Origin: Lentzea xinjiangensis
GTDB lineage: Bacteria; Actinomycetota; Actinomycetes; Mycobacteriales; Pseudonocardiaceae
Reading direction: 5' to 3'
Assembly (NCBI RefSeq): GCF_900110955.1
Contig: NZ_FOFR01000020.1
Location: 62,001 to 126,000, forward strand
Length of the DNA stretch: 64,000 bases
In this document: positions 53,072 to 61,329 of the stretch, piece by piece
How positions within the stretch are numbered: position 1 is the first letter of the stretch
Layout: every line of letters begins with the position of its first letter
The notes under the pieces: generated by a model
What the model was told of the DNA's origin: nothing
The model's database searches: none
What the model saw: the letters and a program-made list of their open reading frames with translations, nothing else
Made by a program: the position numbers and the translations under genes

Positions 53072-54985
53072 GTGGCGCCCGTCGAGTTCACCGTCACCGG
53101 TGGTGAAGGCTCACCACTGGACTTCGTCGCGGCCCTGACGCCGGCGTCGTCGTTCGTCGTGATCACCGACCCCGGCGGGTGGGCGCAGGTCAGCCGGGGC
53201 CTGGCGGTCGGGTGCGCCGCGACCACCGCGGTCGCCACGCGGGTACGGCCACTGCGGTTCGCCGTCGTCGACCTCCGCCACTTCTCGTCGGCCGCGGAGC
53301 TGCCCTCGATCCCCGGCGTCCCCGGCGACCTGGTGGCGCTGCACGACACCCGCTCGTGGGACTCGGCGCCGCTGGTCACCGCGCTGCGCGCCCTCGGCCG
53401 GCCGGTCGTGCTCTTCACCGCCGTGCACACGTGGGTGCCCGGCGTGGACCCGGCGACGGTGCTGGTCGGGTGGAGCGCGCCGCACGTCGTGGTCGCGGTG
53501 CCCCGCGGCGCCGGCGAGGGCAGGGTCGAGGACGTGCTCTGGCAGTTCCGCGAGCTGGAGCGGCGTCGGATGATGACCTACACCGCGCTGCCGGCACCGC
53601 CCCCGCCACCCGACCGCGAGGTGGCGGTAGTCGTCGCGCTGCCGGGAGCGACCGAGGGCATCGCCGGTGCGCTGCGGCCGGGCGCGGACTACGAGGTGTG
53701 GGTGCGCGTCGGAGCCGGCGCCGCGCCGCTGCCGGCCGACCTGGAGCTGAAGGCCGTGCTCTGCATGAACGGACGCGCGGTGCAGTCCGAGTCGTTCGTG
53801 CTGCCGGCGGACGGCGCAGGCCCGTGGGTGAGCTTCCCGGTCACCACGCCGTACGCATCCGTGCCGTGGGGCGGTGAGCTGGTCGTCTACCGCGGCGTCG
53901 TGCCGGTGCACGTGCAGCAGGTGGTGCTGCCGGTCGGGTCCGGCGAGTCCCGGGCACGGCTGCGGTTCCGGCTGTCCCGGACGTTCGCCGATCTCGCGCC
54001 GCTGTCGTCGCGGACGGCCTCGGTCCTGGTGCTCGGCGAGCGGGCACTGGTGATGGCCGGGCACGAGCCGCACCGGGTCAGCCTCGGCCCCACCGGCGAG
54101 CTGCCTCCCGTGACCGGCCTGGACCCCTGGTACGGCAAGGGTTTTCCGGAGTTCTGCGAGGACCTCGCCGCGTTCGCCGTGCGGGGCGCCGCGCTGCACC
54201 GGCAGTTGTCCGGCGACGGCGCGGTGGTCCGGCGTGGCGGGGTGATCACGGTGGCCGGTTCGACACGCGTGCCGTGGGCTCACGTCTACGACCTGCCGTT
54301 CGCCGAGGGGCCTTATCGGCTGTGCGCGTCTGTGTCGCAGTTCGGCCCGTTCGGAGCCGGGGGAGAGGTGCCACCGCACTGCCCCGTGCCGGACCACAGT
54401 GGAAACGTGTTGTGCCCCTTCGGCTTCTGGGGGCTGTCGAGCGTGCTGGAACAACCACCGGGACCGCTCGCCTGGCAGGTCGCCCCGGCGCAGCGCCAGG
54501 TCCAGGTGGTGCTGGCCGTCGATCCCGCCCTGGACCGGACACTCACCCAGCGGCACGTGGCCGAGCTGATGTCGTTCCTGCCGCCGGACTCGATCTCCTC
54601 CGCGTACGTCAGCCCGCCGGACCTGTCGCGCGCGTTGTCGGACGAGCGCGCCGACGTCATGCACCTCGTCTACGACGAAGGTGCGCTGGAGGCCGTGGAG
54701 GTCGACGGCTGGCCGCACCGGCCGCTGGTCGTGACGACCTCGCCGGCGGCGCACCTGGTGGACGCGTTCGTCAACCGGGCGGGCGCCGCGGGCGTCGTCT
54801 GCCCGGAGGTGGCCGTCGACCAGGGCATGGCCGGCTGGGTGAGCGGCATGCTGCTGGCCAGGCTCGCCGGGGGGATGCCCGCCGGGGAGGCGCTGCGGCG
54901 CACGCGCTGGGAGATGCTCGGCCGCGGCAACGTGCTCGGCCTCGCCTACGCCCTGCACGCCGGCGCCGACCTGCGCCTGCGCTGA
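53072..54985 (+). CDS. CHAT-like (caspase-fold) protein, probably degenerate
   Basis: A 637-residue protein. Residues ~1-170 look like a small Rossmann/caspase-like part (FVVITDPGGWAQ, RPVVLFTAVHTW). The middle is beta-rich (~185-320). The last ~170 residues fit a CHAT domain: LVVTTSPAAHLVDAFVNRAGAAGVVCPEVAVDQGMAGWVSGMLLARLAGGMPAGEALRRTRWEML, then GNVLGLAYALHAGADLRL at the end. The expected catalytic His-Gly is replaced (DVMHLVYDEG) and no clear Cys follows, so peptidase activity is doubtful. GTG 53072 lies 22 bp after ctaB, so the two may be co-transcribed. The function is unknown. Confidence 0.65.
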   Translation: MAPVEFTVTGGEGSPLDFVAALTPASSFVVITDPGGWAQVSRGLAVGCAATTAVATRVRPLRFAVVDLRHFSSAAELPSIPGVPGDLVALHDTRSWDSAPLVTALRALGRPVVLFTAVHTWVPGVDPATVLVGWSAPHVVVAVPRGAGEGRVEDVLWQFRELERRRMMTYTALPAPPPPPDREVAVVVALPGATEGIAGALRPGADYEVWVRVGAGAAPLPADLELKAVLCMNGRAVQSESFVLPADGAGPWVSFPVTTPYASVPWGGELVVYRGVVPVHVQQVVLPVGSGESRARLRFRLSRTFADLAPLSSRTASVLVLGERALVMAGHEPHRVSLGPTGELPPVTGLDPWYGKGFPEFCEDLAAFAVRGAALHRQLSGDGAVVRRGGVITVAGSTRVPWAHVYDLPFAEGPYRLCASVSQFGPFGAGGEVPPHCPVPDHSGNVLCPFGFWGLSSVLEQPPGPLAWQVAPAQRQVQVVLAVDPALDRTLTQRHVAELMSFLPPDSISSAYVSPPDLSRALSDERADVMHLVYDEGALEAVEVDGWPHRPLVVTTSPAAHLVDAFVNRAGAAGVVCPEVAVDQGMAGWVSGMLLARLAGGMPAGEALRRTRWEMLGRGNVLGLAYALHAGADLRLR

Positions 54986-55045
54986 CCTGCGCTTGCACTC
55001 ACCTGCGCTGCGCCGACCCCACCCCTGCCGGTCCGCGCGGTGAGG

Positions 55046-55696
55046 TCAGGACGGCACCTTGGTCAGCAGGTCCTCGACGCACGGGTCGTCGAGCGACTCG
55101 ACGATGCACCGCCACAGCGAGAGGTTGGCCTGCGCCCACTTGGTGTAGGTCGCCGCCGCCTCCGCGTCGTAGAAGTAGTAGCCCTCGTCGGCCTTGCCCA
55201 CCTGTTCGCCCACGATCTTGTGCGCGAGCTCGCGCAGCGTGATGCCGTTCTCCTGCAGGTACCGGTGCGCGAGGACGACCGGTGTGACCGGGAGCGCCTT
55301 GAACAGCGTGTCCGCGTCCGACAGGGCCTGCGCCTCCAGCGAGATGTCGCGGTGGCGGGTGCGCATCTCGGCCTCGACGACGATCCGCTCGATCCACGCG
55401 ATGTCGCCCTGGGAGACACCGGAGACGAAGAGGACCTTGCGGCGCAACGCCTCGCCGTCCGTGGGCAGCGAGTTGCGGCGGACCATGTAGTTCAGGTCGT
55501 GCACCAGTGCCGCGACCTCGACCACGTCCCGAGCGGCGCCGTTGCGCTCGGCGAAGTGCACGGACTTGTCTCGGACGAAGCTCACGTGGTGCCAGCCGTG
55601 GAACTGCAGCTTCGCGGCCAGGTCCTCGCACAGCCGCCTGACGCGCTGCTCCACGTCCGCTATGACAGACCTCGGGATCGTTGTGCGCGTGTGCAT
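55046..55696 (-). CDS. HD-domain metal-dependent phosphohydrolase
   Basis: A 216-residue HD protein. The HD signature is split as HGWHHVSFVRDKSVHFAE and VVEVAALVHDLNY (H...HD), with the later Asp in ADTLFKAL. It resembles the YedJ-type cytosolic HD hydrolases that act on nucleotides or other phosphates. ATG 55696 is preferred over ATG 55699 because of spacing to GGGAGG. It is the last gene of the three-gene operon. A hairpin around the ribosome site (55700-55722) may control its translation. Confidence 0.85.
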   Translation of the reverse strand: MHTRTTIPRSVIADVEQRVRRLCEDLAAKLQFHGWHHVSFVRDKSVHFAERNGAARDVVEVAALVHDLNYMVRRNSLPTDGEALRRKVLFVSGVSQGDIAWIERIVVEAEMRTRHRDISLEAQALSDADTLFKALPVTPVVLAHRYLQENGITLRELAHKIVGEQVGKADEGYYFYDAEAAATYTKWAQANLSLWRCIVESLDDPCVEDLLTKVPS

Positions 55697-55699
55697 CAT

Positions 55700-55722
55700 C
55701 AGCCCTCCCACCGGGTGGGCTG
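55700..55722 (-). promoter_or_regulatory. Hairpin covering the HD-gene ribosome site
   Basis: On the minus strand CAGCCC pairs with GGGCTG (or CCCAC with GTGGG) just before ATG 55699/55696, and the stem or loop contains the GGGAGG ribosome site. Formation would hide it. This suggests translational control of the last operon gene; not proven. Confidence 0.4.
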
Positions 55723-55756
55723 ATGGTAAGCGTGCTCCGGGCGCTCCCGTGCGGCT

Positions 55757-56404
55757 TCAGAGGTGGTTCGTCAGATCCTCCAGACGGTCCTCGACCGGCA
55801 CGTGCCGGTGGCTGATCCCGGTGTCCGGGTCGTAGCTGAGGCTCCACGGCGTGACGGCGCGCGACTTGACCAAGAACGTCATGGTCCCCTCCGCCGCCCG
55901 CGGGATGCGGTGGAACTCGTGCGCGAGCAACGTGCCGGTCGTGCCCTCGGTCCACTGGGCGCGGTTCGTGAGCTCCGTGCCGACGATCGTGCGGCCGCCG
56001 ACGCCGAGCCGGGCGTCGAAGCGTTCGTGCAGGTACGCGCCGCTGAGGATCGTGGTGCAGAAGTGGTACCGGTGGTTGTGGACCGAGTCCGCGTAGCCGG
56101 TCCGCCAGTCGGCCAGCGGTTTGTACTCGTGCAGCCAGAAGGTGAACGCTTCGTCCGGGTCGTCCCTCAGGCACCACGCGAAGTGCGTCGTCGTCTCCCG
56201 GGAGTGCGCGATCACCCAGGTGGCCTGCTGCGGGGTGAGCCCGTCGATGTGCGCGCGCAGCTCTTTGCGCAGCTCCGGCCGGGCCGCCCACTCGCGGAAC
56301 CACTCGCCGACATCGGGCCAGTGGTCCACCACGGGGAATTCGGCGCGTTTCACCCGAGCAGCGAGCTCCTCGAGCGCGGACAACCCGGTGAACTCGGCTA
56401 GCAA
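55757..56404 (-). CDS. Cupin-like protein (putative metal-dependent dioxygenase fold)
   Basis: A 215-residue cytoplasmic protein. The first ~90 residues are helical; then a cupin-like barrel with VHNHRYHFCTTILSGAYLHERFD (motif 1, HNH plus His) and LLAHEFHRIP (motif 2). Several His residues could bind a metal, as in cysteine-dioxygenase-like proteins. The start is TTG 56404, six bp after the stop of the membrane-protein gene and 10 bp after GAGGAG. The substrate is unknown. Its place between a membrane protein and an HD hydrolase suggests a three-part pathway. Confidence 0.7.
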   Translation of the reverse strand: MLAEFTGLSALEELAARVKRAEFPVVDHWPDVGEWFREWAARPELRKELRAHIDGLTPQQATWVIAHSRETTTHFAWCLRDDPDEAFTFWLHEYKPLADWRTGYADSVHNHRYHFCTTILSGAYLHERFDARLGVGGRTIVGTELTNRAQWTEGTTGTLLAHEFHRIPRAAEGTMTFLVKSRAVTPWSLSYDPDTGISHRHVPVEDRLEDLTNHL

Positions 56405-56410
56405 GATCGA

Positions 56411-57436
56411 TCAGCTCCTCAACTGCGCGGCTGTGGAGAATTCGCGGCGGAATGCGTGGAACTTGTCTTCGAGCTCCTTGAAACCGTCGCTGGACAGGGT
56501 TTCGCCGGTGATCTTCTCGAACAACGCCAGGAAGTCGTTCCTCGACGTGCCCGGCGTGATGGCGAAGTGGTACCCGGCCTTGGAATTGCTGATCCGCAGG
56601 AACTCCGCCCGTTCCATCGCGTACAGGAACGAACTTTCGGTGAACCGCAGGGTCCGCGGATACGGTCTCAGCACTCCCGCGGTGTTGCTGTAAAGCGTCA
56701 TCCACACGGAGTCGTCGAAGAGCTCCAACCGGTCGAGCGGTGGGTCCGAGATGATGGTGACGTCGATCCTCGAACACCGGCTCCGCGCCGTGTAGAGCCC
56801 GACGAGCCCTATGCCGATCTGTTCCTTGAGCTTTTTCTGGATCTCGTCGTAGTCGCCGTCGGCACCCTCGTTCCTGAGCAGGTACCGCGCCCGGCCGCTG
56901 AGCGCGTTGTCGTCGCGCGGGTCCGCCAGCACCGCCCTCAACTCGCACTCCGTCTGGCTCAGCAGCACTCTTCCGGCCGCGTAGCGCCCGGCGAACCCGC
57001 GGAAGCAGTACAGCCGCGTCCGCTCCAGGTCCTGCATCATGAGCTGGTTGAACACCGGGTCCGGGGTGGCCGTCGGCTCGAAGACGTGGCTGGGGAAGAA
57101 CTCCCGGTCGAGCGCACGGTACTCCTCGCTGAGCTCCTTGAGCGCCTTGCGGCTCTCCTCGATCACCGGCGTGAGAAGTGCCCGCTGGGCCGATTTCGAG
57201 GTGATCAAGGTTTGGGTGAAGCTCACAACCGCGGAAATGAGCGTGCCCGTGCCCACCGCTGTCAGCAGGTTTCTCCCTGCCCCGGAATCCATTTGGCTGG
57301 AGATGGCCAGTGACGTGCCCGACGTCACCACGAGTATGAGGAGGAGCAACCCGGTCCGAGTCCAGAACAACTCCTGGATCAGGTTGCTGCGGATGCCTCC
57401 GGCCTCCGCGGACACGTGTTCCACCTCCTGGGTCAC
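56411..57436 (-). CDS. Two-TM protein with DUF5919-like cytoplasmic domain
   Basis: A 341-residue protein. Two membrane helices (~28-48, TGLLLLILVVTSGTSLAIS; ~58-80, LLTAVGTGTLISAVVSFT) are followed by a long helix (~85-115) and a cytoplasmic domain. That domain contains LRAVLADPRDDNALSGRARYLL, IGLVGLYTARSRCSRIDVTII, DPPLDRLELFDDSVWMTLY and ends with helices. The DP, then DRLELFDD pattern resembles the PLD-fold DUF5919 domain, but I cannot confirm it. GTG 57436 starts the operon; a 17-bp palindrome is 106 bp upstream. It might be a membrane sensor or effector. Confidence 0.7.
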   Translation of the reverse strand: MTQEVEHVSAEAGGIRSNLIQELFWTRTGLLLLILVVTSGTSLAISSQMDSGAGRNLLTAVGTGTLISAVVSFTQTLITSKSAQRALLTPVIEESRKALKELSEEYRALDREFFPSHVFEPTATPDPVFNQLMMQDLERTRLYCFRGFAGRYAAGRVLLSQTECELRAVLADPRDDNALSGRARYLLRNEGADGDYDEIQKKLKEQIGIGLVGLYTARSRCSRIDVTIISDPPLDRLELFDDSVWMTLYSNTAGVLRPYPRTLRFTESSFLYAMERAEFLRISNSKAGYHFAITPGTSRNDFLALFEKITGETLSSDGFKELEDKFHAFRREFSTAAQLRS

Positions 57437-57820
57437 CTCTTCGGACGCGACCCGAACGGACGAATGCGGTCAGTGCCCGATCAAGTGCGAGGAGTTACTG
57501 TACGCGTCGGTCAAAAGATAAGGAAGCTGCTGTTCGTGCGATATTCCGGACCGGAATAATCGCCCTTGAGCCCAGTCGCCGGCCCGCATCCGTGCACTCC
57601 GGTGACACGCAGTCGCCCCGGCCCCCGAACGTGTCGGATGAGGGTGACCCACCCACCCGAACGCACCCACGCCGCGTGTCTTAGCCCGACCCGGCCCGGC
57701 CGGATGCGCCGTGCACCTGCGCCAGGGATCGGCCGGATGGTCGCGCCGCCACGCGTGCGCTCCGCCGCCACGACCACCTGCTACACCCGGCTAACACCAC
57801 TCCGAATACCCTCACGCACC
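57437..57820. other. 384-bp regulatory region between the three-gene operon and fkpA-like gene
   Basis: No gene is supported. It is locally AT-richer (around 57490-57560) than its surroundings and holds a 17-bp palindrome (57542-57558). On the minus strand TTCCTT and TACAGT, 17 bp apart, are a possible promoter for the operon. The plus-strand end (GAATACC, ~57804-57810) may be the -10 of the lipoprotein gene. Confidence 0.55.
57542..57558. promoter_or_regulatory. 17-bp perfect palindrome upstream of three-gene operon
   Basis: TATTCCGGACCGGAATA reads the same on both strands around a central A/T. It lies 106 bp upstream of the GTG at 57436 in the divergent region and is probably the binding site of an unknown dimeric regulator. 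No regulator gene is nearby. Confidence 0.65.
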
Positions 57821-58342
57821 ATGCGTAACGTCCTGCTCATCGCGTCCCTGGCGCTGGCCGCGGCCACCGGTCTCGCCGGTTGCGGCAGCTCGGCCCAGCC
57901 CTCGGCCGGGTCCTCCACCGCGCCGACGACCCCTTGCAAGGCCGACGACTTCAAGGTCACCGGCGACTTCGGCGCGGCGCCCAAGGTCGAGATCCCCGCG
58001 TGCAAGCCCACCGACGAGCTCGTCGTCAAGGACCTCGTGCAGGGCACCGGCGCCGAGGTGAAGGCGGGCACGACGGCCACGGTCAACTACCAGCTCACGA
58101 CCTTCTCCGACAAGAAGGTGCTGGACAGCTCCTTCGGCAAGAAGCCGTTCGACGTCGAGAACGTCGGGCAGGCGCCGGTCATCGACGGCTGGAACGAGGG
58201 CATCGTCGGGCTCAAGGAGAACGGCCGGCGCCTGCTGGTCGTGCCGCCCGCGAAGGGCTACGGCCAGGGCGGACAGGGCATCAAGCCCAACGAGACCCTG
58301 GTGTTCGTCATCGACGGCGTGAAGGTCACCCCCGCGGGATGA
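57821..58342 (+). CDS. FKBP-type peptidyl-prolyl isomerase lipoprotein
   Basis: A 173-residue lipoprotein. The signal peptide ends in the lipobox LAGC (Cys21) after a hydrophobic core, followed by a Ser/Thr linker and one FKBP domain (~65-170): LVVKDLVQGTGAEVKAGTTATVNYQLTTF, VIDGWNEGIVGLKENGRRLLVVPPAKGYG, ETLVFVIDGVKV. It helps fold exported proteins on the outer face of the membrane. ATG 57821 lies ~12 bp after GAATACC, so the message may be leaderless. A terminator follows. Confidence 0.93.
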   Translation: MRNVLLIASLALAAATGLAGCGSSAQPSAGSSTAPTTPCKADDFKVTGDFGAAPKVEIPACKPTDELVVKDLVQGTGAEVKAGTTATVNYQLTTFSDKKVLDSSFGKKPFDVENVGQAPVIDGWNEGIVGLKENGRRLLVVPPAKGYGQGGQGIKPNETLVFVIDGVKVTPAG

Positions 58343-58349
58343 CGCGGGA

Positions 58350-58379
58350 ACGCCCCCGGCGCATCGGCACCGGGGGCGT
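58350..58379. terminator. Terminator after FKBP gene
   Basis: A 10-bp stem (ACGCCCCCGG with CCGGGGGCGT) and a 10-nt loop lie 7 bp after the stop. It also serves the convergent quinone oxidoreductase gene. Confidence 0.85.
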
Positions 58380-58389
58380 CCCCCGTGCC

Positions 58390-59331
58390 TCACGGCAGGA
58401 GCAGCAGCTTGCCGGTCGTGCGGCGCGACTGCAGGTCGGTGTGCGCCCGCGCGGCCTCCTCGAGCGGGTAGCGCCCACCGATCCGGACGTTCAGCGTCCC
58501 GGCCGAGATCGCCGTGAACAGGTCGCCGGCCCGCCACTCGAACTCGGCGCGGTCCAGCAGGTACGCGCCGGTCGACGGCCTGGTCAGGAACACCGACCCG
58601 GCCGCGTTCAGGCGCTGCGGGTCGACCGGCGGCACCGGTCCTGACGACGCGCCGAACAGCGCGAGCAGGCCGCGCGGCTTGAGCGACGCGAGCGACTGGT
58701 CGAAGGTCGAGGCCCCGACGCCGTCGTACACGACGTCGACCTTCTCGATCCGCGCCGCGAAGTCGTCGTAGCGCAGCACCTCGTCGGCCCCGGCCTCGCG
58801 GGCCAGCGCCTCCTTCTCGTCGGTCGACACGGTCCCGATGACGAAGGCGCCGCGCGCCTTCGCCCACTGCGTCAGCAGCAGCCCGACCCCACCGGCCGCC
58901 GCGTGCACCAGCACCCGGTCGCCTTCCTTGACCTCGTGGGTCGAGTGCGTCAGGTAGTGCGCGGTGATGCCCTGCAGCAACGAGGCCGCGGCCAGCTCGA
59001 CGTCCAGCCCGGCGGGAACCTTCACCGCCGCCGTGGCCGGCACGACGACCTCCGTCGCGTAGCTGCCCAGCACGGACATCCACGCCACCCGGTCACCGGC
59101 GGCGAAGTCGGGCGAGTGGGAGGTGACGACCTCGCCGGCGCCCTCCAGCCCCAGAGCGGCGGGCAGCGGCAGCGGGTAGAGACCGCTGCGCTGGTAGGTG
59201 TCGATGTAGTTGACGCCCGCCGCGCCGACCCGCACCAGCAGCTCACCGTCACCGGGCACGGGCGCGGGCACGTCGGTGTGCTCCAGCACCTCCGGTCCGC
59301 CTGCCGAACGCGCCACCACTGCCTTGGGCAT
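58390..59331 (-). CDS. qor: NADPH:quinone oxidoreductase, MDR family
   Basis: A 313-residue zinc-free medium-chain dehydrogenase. The N-domain has VGAAGVNYIDTYQRSGLYPLPLP and GLEGAGEV; the Rossmann part has VLVHAAAGGVGLLLTQWAKARGAFVIGT. The ending EEAARAHTDLQSRRTTGKLLL is typical of QorA. It reduces quinones or aldehydes with NADPH. ATG 59331 is clear. Its position near ctaB follows the M. tuberculosis order, where qor lies a few genes beyond ctaB. Confidence 0.93.
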   Translation of the reverse strand: MPKAVVARSAGGPEVLEHTDVPAPVPGDGELLVRVGAAGVNYIDTYQRSGLYPLPLPAALGLEGAGEVVTSHSPDFAAGDRVAWMSVLGSYATEVVVPATAAVKVPAGLDVELAAASLLQGITAHYLTHSTHEVKEGDRVLVHAAAGGVGLLLTQWAKARGAFVIGTVSTDEKEALAREAGADEVLRYDDFAARIEKVDVVYDGVGASTFDQSLASLKPRGLLALFGASSGPVPPVDPQRLNAAGSVFLTRPSTGAYLLDRAEFEWRAGDLFTAISAGTLNVRIGGRYPLEEAARAHTDLQSRRTTGKLLLLP

Positions 59332-59415
59332 CTGTCCTCCTTGATCGGCTCCACCCGGTCAACCCGGGCCGCGGCCGCCATGTTCCCGCTCCCGCCGGGG
59401 AAGGATCCACCGAGG

Positions 59416-61002
59416 TCAGTCCTCGCCGAGCGCCACGCGGCGCGCGAGGCCGAGCGGCAGCGCGCCCGACCCCGCGATCCGGTCGTGGAAGTCGCGCACC
59501 GTCCCGAGTCCCGCCGCCAGGTACTCGTCGCGGATCTGCTCGATCTCCAGCGCTCCGGTCAGGTACGACGGTGCCTGCGTCGGCCACGCGCAGTACCGCT
59601 GCACCTCACCGGCGGCCGTGCCCGGGGTCAGGGCGGTGCGCGCCACCATGAACGCCTCCGCTTCCGCGGGTGTCATGTCGCCGCAGTGCAAAGACGTGTC
59701 GACGATCATCCGGGCGGCGCGGAACAGGCGCGCCTCGACGTGGCCCATCAGCGCCGCGGTGGTCGTGTAGTGGCCGACCGAGCGCAGCAGCTTCTCCGCG
59801 TACAGCGCCCAGCCCTCGGAGAAGTACGACGTGCGGAACACCTTGCGCAGCGGGTGCGCCGGGCCCTGCGCGGCGAGCCAGGCCGCGTGCCAGTGGTGGC
59901 CGGGGTAGGCCTCGTGCACGGCGATCGTCGGCAGTTGCGCCCGCGCGTTGGTGCGCAGGCGGTGCGAGATCTGCTCGTCCGTGGCGCCGTCGAGGGTGAA
60001 CGGCACGAAGAGGTAGCCGGTCCGCCGCGACGTGAGCGGCGGTGGCCCGAGGTAGCTCGCCACCGACATCATCGCCCGCTCGAACGGCGGTGACGGCACC
60101 ACGTGGCACTTCTCGCCCTCGGGCAGCGTCACCAGCGAGTGCTCGACCAGAGCGGCGCGCGCCCGTGCGGTCTCGGCCTCGTACTCGGCCCGCATCGCCG
60201 CCAGGGTCGGCGGGTGGTCGTCCTGCAGCGAGCTCATCGCCGCGCGCCAGTCGGAAGAGCCGGCGAGGCCGATCAGCTCGGCCTCCAGCTCGGCGTAGGC
60301 GTCCTGGCCACGCCGGTGCAGCTCCGGGGCCCCGTAGCCGAGCAGCTCCCTGTCCTGCAACAGGGTCGAGTAGAGCTGCTCGCCCATCCGCCAGTCGCCG
60401 GTGGCGCGCAGGGCGAGGTCGTCGAGGAACGCCGCGTGCCGGTCGAACGCCTCGGCGGCGGGCACGGCGGCCTCCACCAGTCGCGCGCGCTGCTCCACGG
60501 AGGACACCTGCCCCGGCAGCGAGTCCAGCACGAACGCCCGGCCCGTCCGCACCCGCCCGAGCGCCCGCCGCACGACCAGCGGCGAGGCGAGCGACGGGTC
60601 GAGGTTCGCCTCGGCGGCGGCGAGGACGGAGGGCACCTCGCGCAGCTTCGCGACGGCGGCGTCGACGAGCCCGGTCTCGGGCAGCAGCCGGTGCAGGAAC
60701 GGCGCCAGCAGGCCGAAGAACACCACACCCGAGTACTCGGAGGGGTCGCGGCGCCAGGCGGGCCACGCCTGGAGCGCGAGCGATCCGCACAGCACCGACA
60801 GGGCGAGGTCGCGGTCCACCGACCTCGGCAACGCCTCCAGCCGCGCCCGCCACTGCCCGCTCTCCCCCGCCCGTCGCTCGAACGCCGTCGCGGAGAAGTC
60901 CCCGAACGTCGAGGAGTGCTCCAGCGAGCCGACCTGCGCCGCGTGGGCGGGGTGGTGCTCGAAGTACCACGAGAGGAACGACGCGAGCGTGTCGGTGGTC
61001 AC
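59416..61002 (-). CDS. DUF885-family peptidase-like protein
   Basis: A 528-residue helical protein. The metalloprotease-like motif HEAYPGHHWH lies at ~365, followed by FSEGWALYAEKLL and RAARMIVDTSLH. The motif matches the DUF885 family, which resembles carboxypeptidases with a two-His, Glu zinc site. No signal peptide is seen, so it is cytosolic. GTG 61002 is chosen. It is divergent from the small protein gene at 61039 with only 36 bp between. The substrate is unknown. Confidence 0.85.
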   Translation of the reverse strand: MTTDTLASFLSWYFEHHPAHAAQVGSLEHSSTFGDFSATAFERRAGESGQWRARLEALPRSVDRDLALSVLCGSLALQAWPAWRRDPSEYSGVVFFGLLAPFLHRLLPETGLVDAAVAKLREVPSVLAAAEANLDPSLASPLVVRRALGRVRTGRAFVLDSLPGQVSSVEQRARLVEAAVPAAEAFDRHAAFLDDLALRATGDWRMGEQLYSTLLQDRELLGYGAPELHRRGQDAYAELEAELIGLAGSSDWRAAMSSLQDDHPPTLAAMRAEYEAETARARAALVEHSLVTLPEGEKCHVVPSPPFERAMMSVASYLGPPPLTSRRTGYLFVPFTLDGATDEQISHRLRTNARAQLPTIAVHEAYPGHHWHAAWLAAQGPAHPLRKVFRTSYFSEGWALYAEKLLRSVGHYTTTAALMGHVEARLFRAARMIVDTSLHCGDMTPAEAEAFMVARTALTPGTAAGEVQRYCAWPTQAPSYLTGALEIEQIRDEYLAAGLGTVRDFHDRIAGSGALPLGLARRVALGED

Positions 61003-61038
61003 CCGGACGAAGTTACCCGCTGGTTTTACAGTGTGGGG

Positions 61039-61329
61039 ATGTCTGATCAAACGGCGCAGAAGCGCATCGCCGAGTTCGTGAAGGCCCACGGCAAGCCCGG
61101 TGCGGCGGTGAAGGCCGTGGTGGAGCCGATCGGCCGGGCCGGCGCGCGGATCGTGCTGGTCGGCGCGGACGGCGCCATGGGCGACGTGATCACCCCGGAC
61201 GTCGAGTCGGCCACCCGTGCCGTCGAGGCCGCCGAGAACGTCGAGGCCGCCGAGTGGGACCGCGAGACCACCGCGGCCACCCGGATCGGGCCCGCGCACC
61301 GCCGCAAGATGGCCAAGATGCAGTCATGA
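61039..61329 (+). CDS. Small hypothetical protein coupled to ATP-grasp enzyme (96 aa)
   Basis: A 96-residue protein (SDQTAQKRIAEFVKAHGKPGAAV, then VLVGADGAMGDVITPDVESATRAVEA, ending RIGPAHRRKMAKMQS). It is mixed alpha/beta with a basic tail, has no signal peptide and is probably conserved among actinomycetes. TACAGT is ~9 bp before ATG 61039, so it may be leaderless. Its stop overlaps the ATP-grasp start (ATGA), so the two are likely one functional unit. The role is unknown. Confidence 0.75.
   Translation: MSDQTAQKRIAEFVKAHGKPGAAVKAVVEPIGRAGARIVLVGADGAMGDVITPDVESATRAVEAAENVEAAEWDRETTAATRIGPAHRRKMAKMQS

Noticed and set aside
53111..54958. A 615-codon minus-strand frame over the CHAT-like gene
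   Set aside because: His/Arg-rich shadow translation with no domain; the plus frame has a recognisable C-terminal domain.
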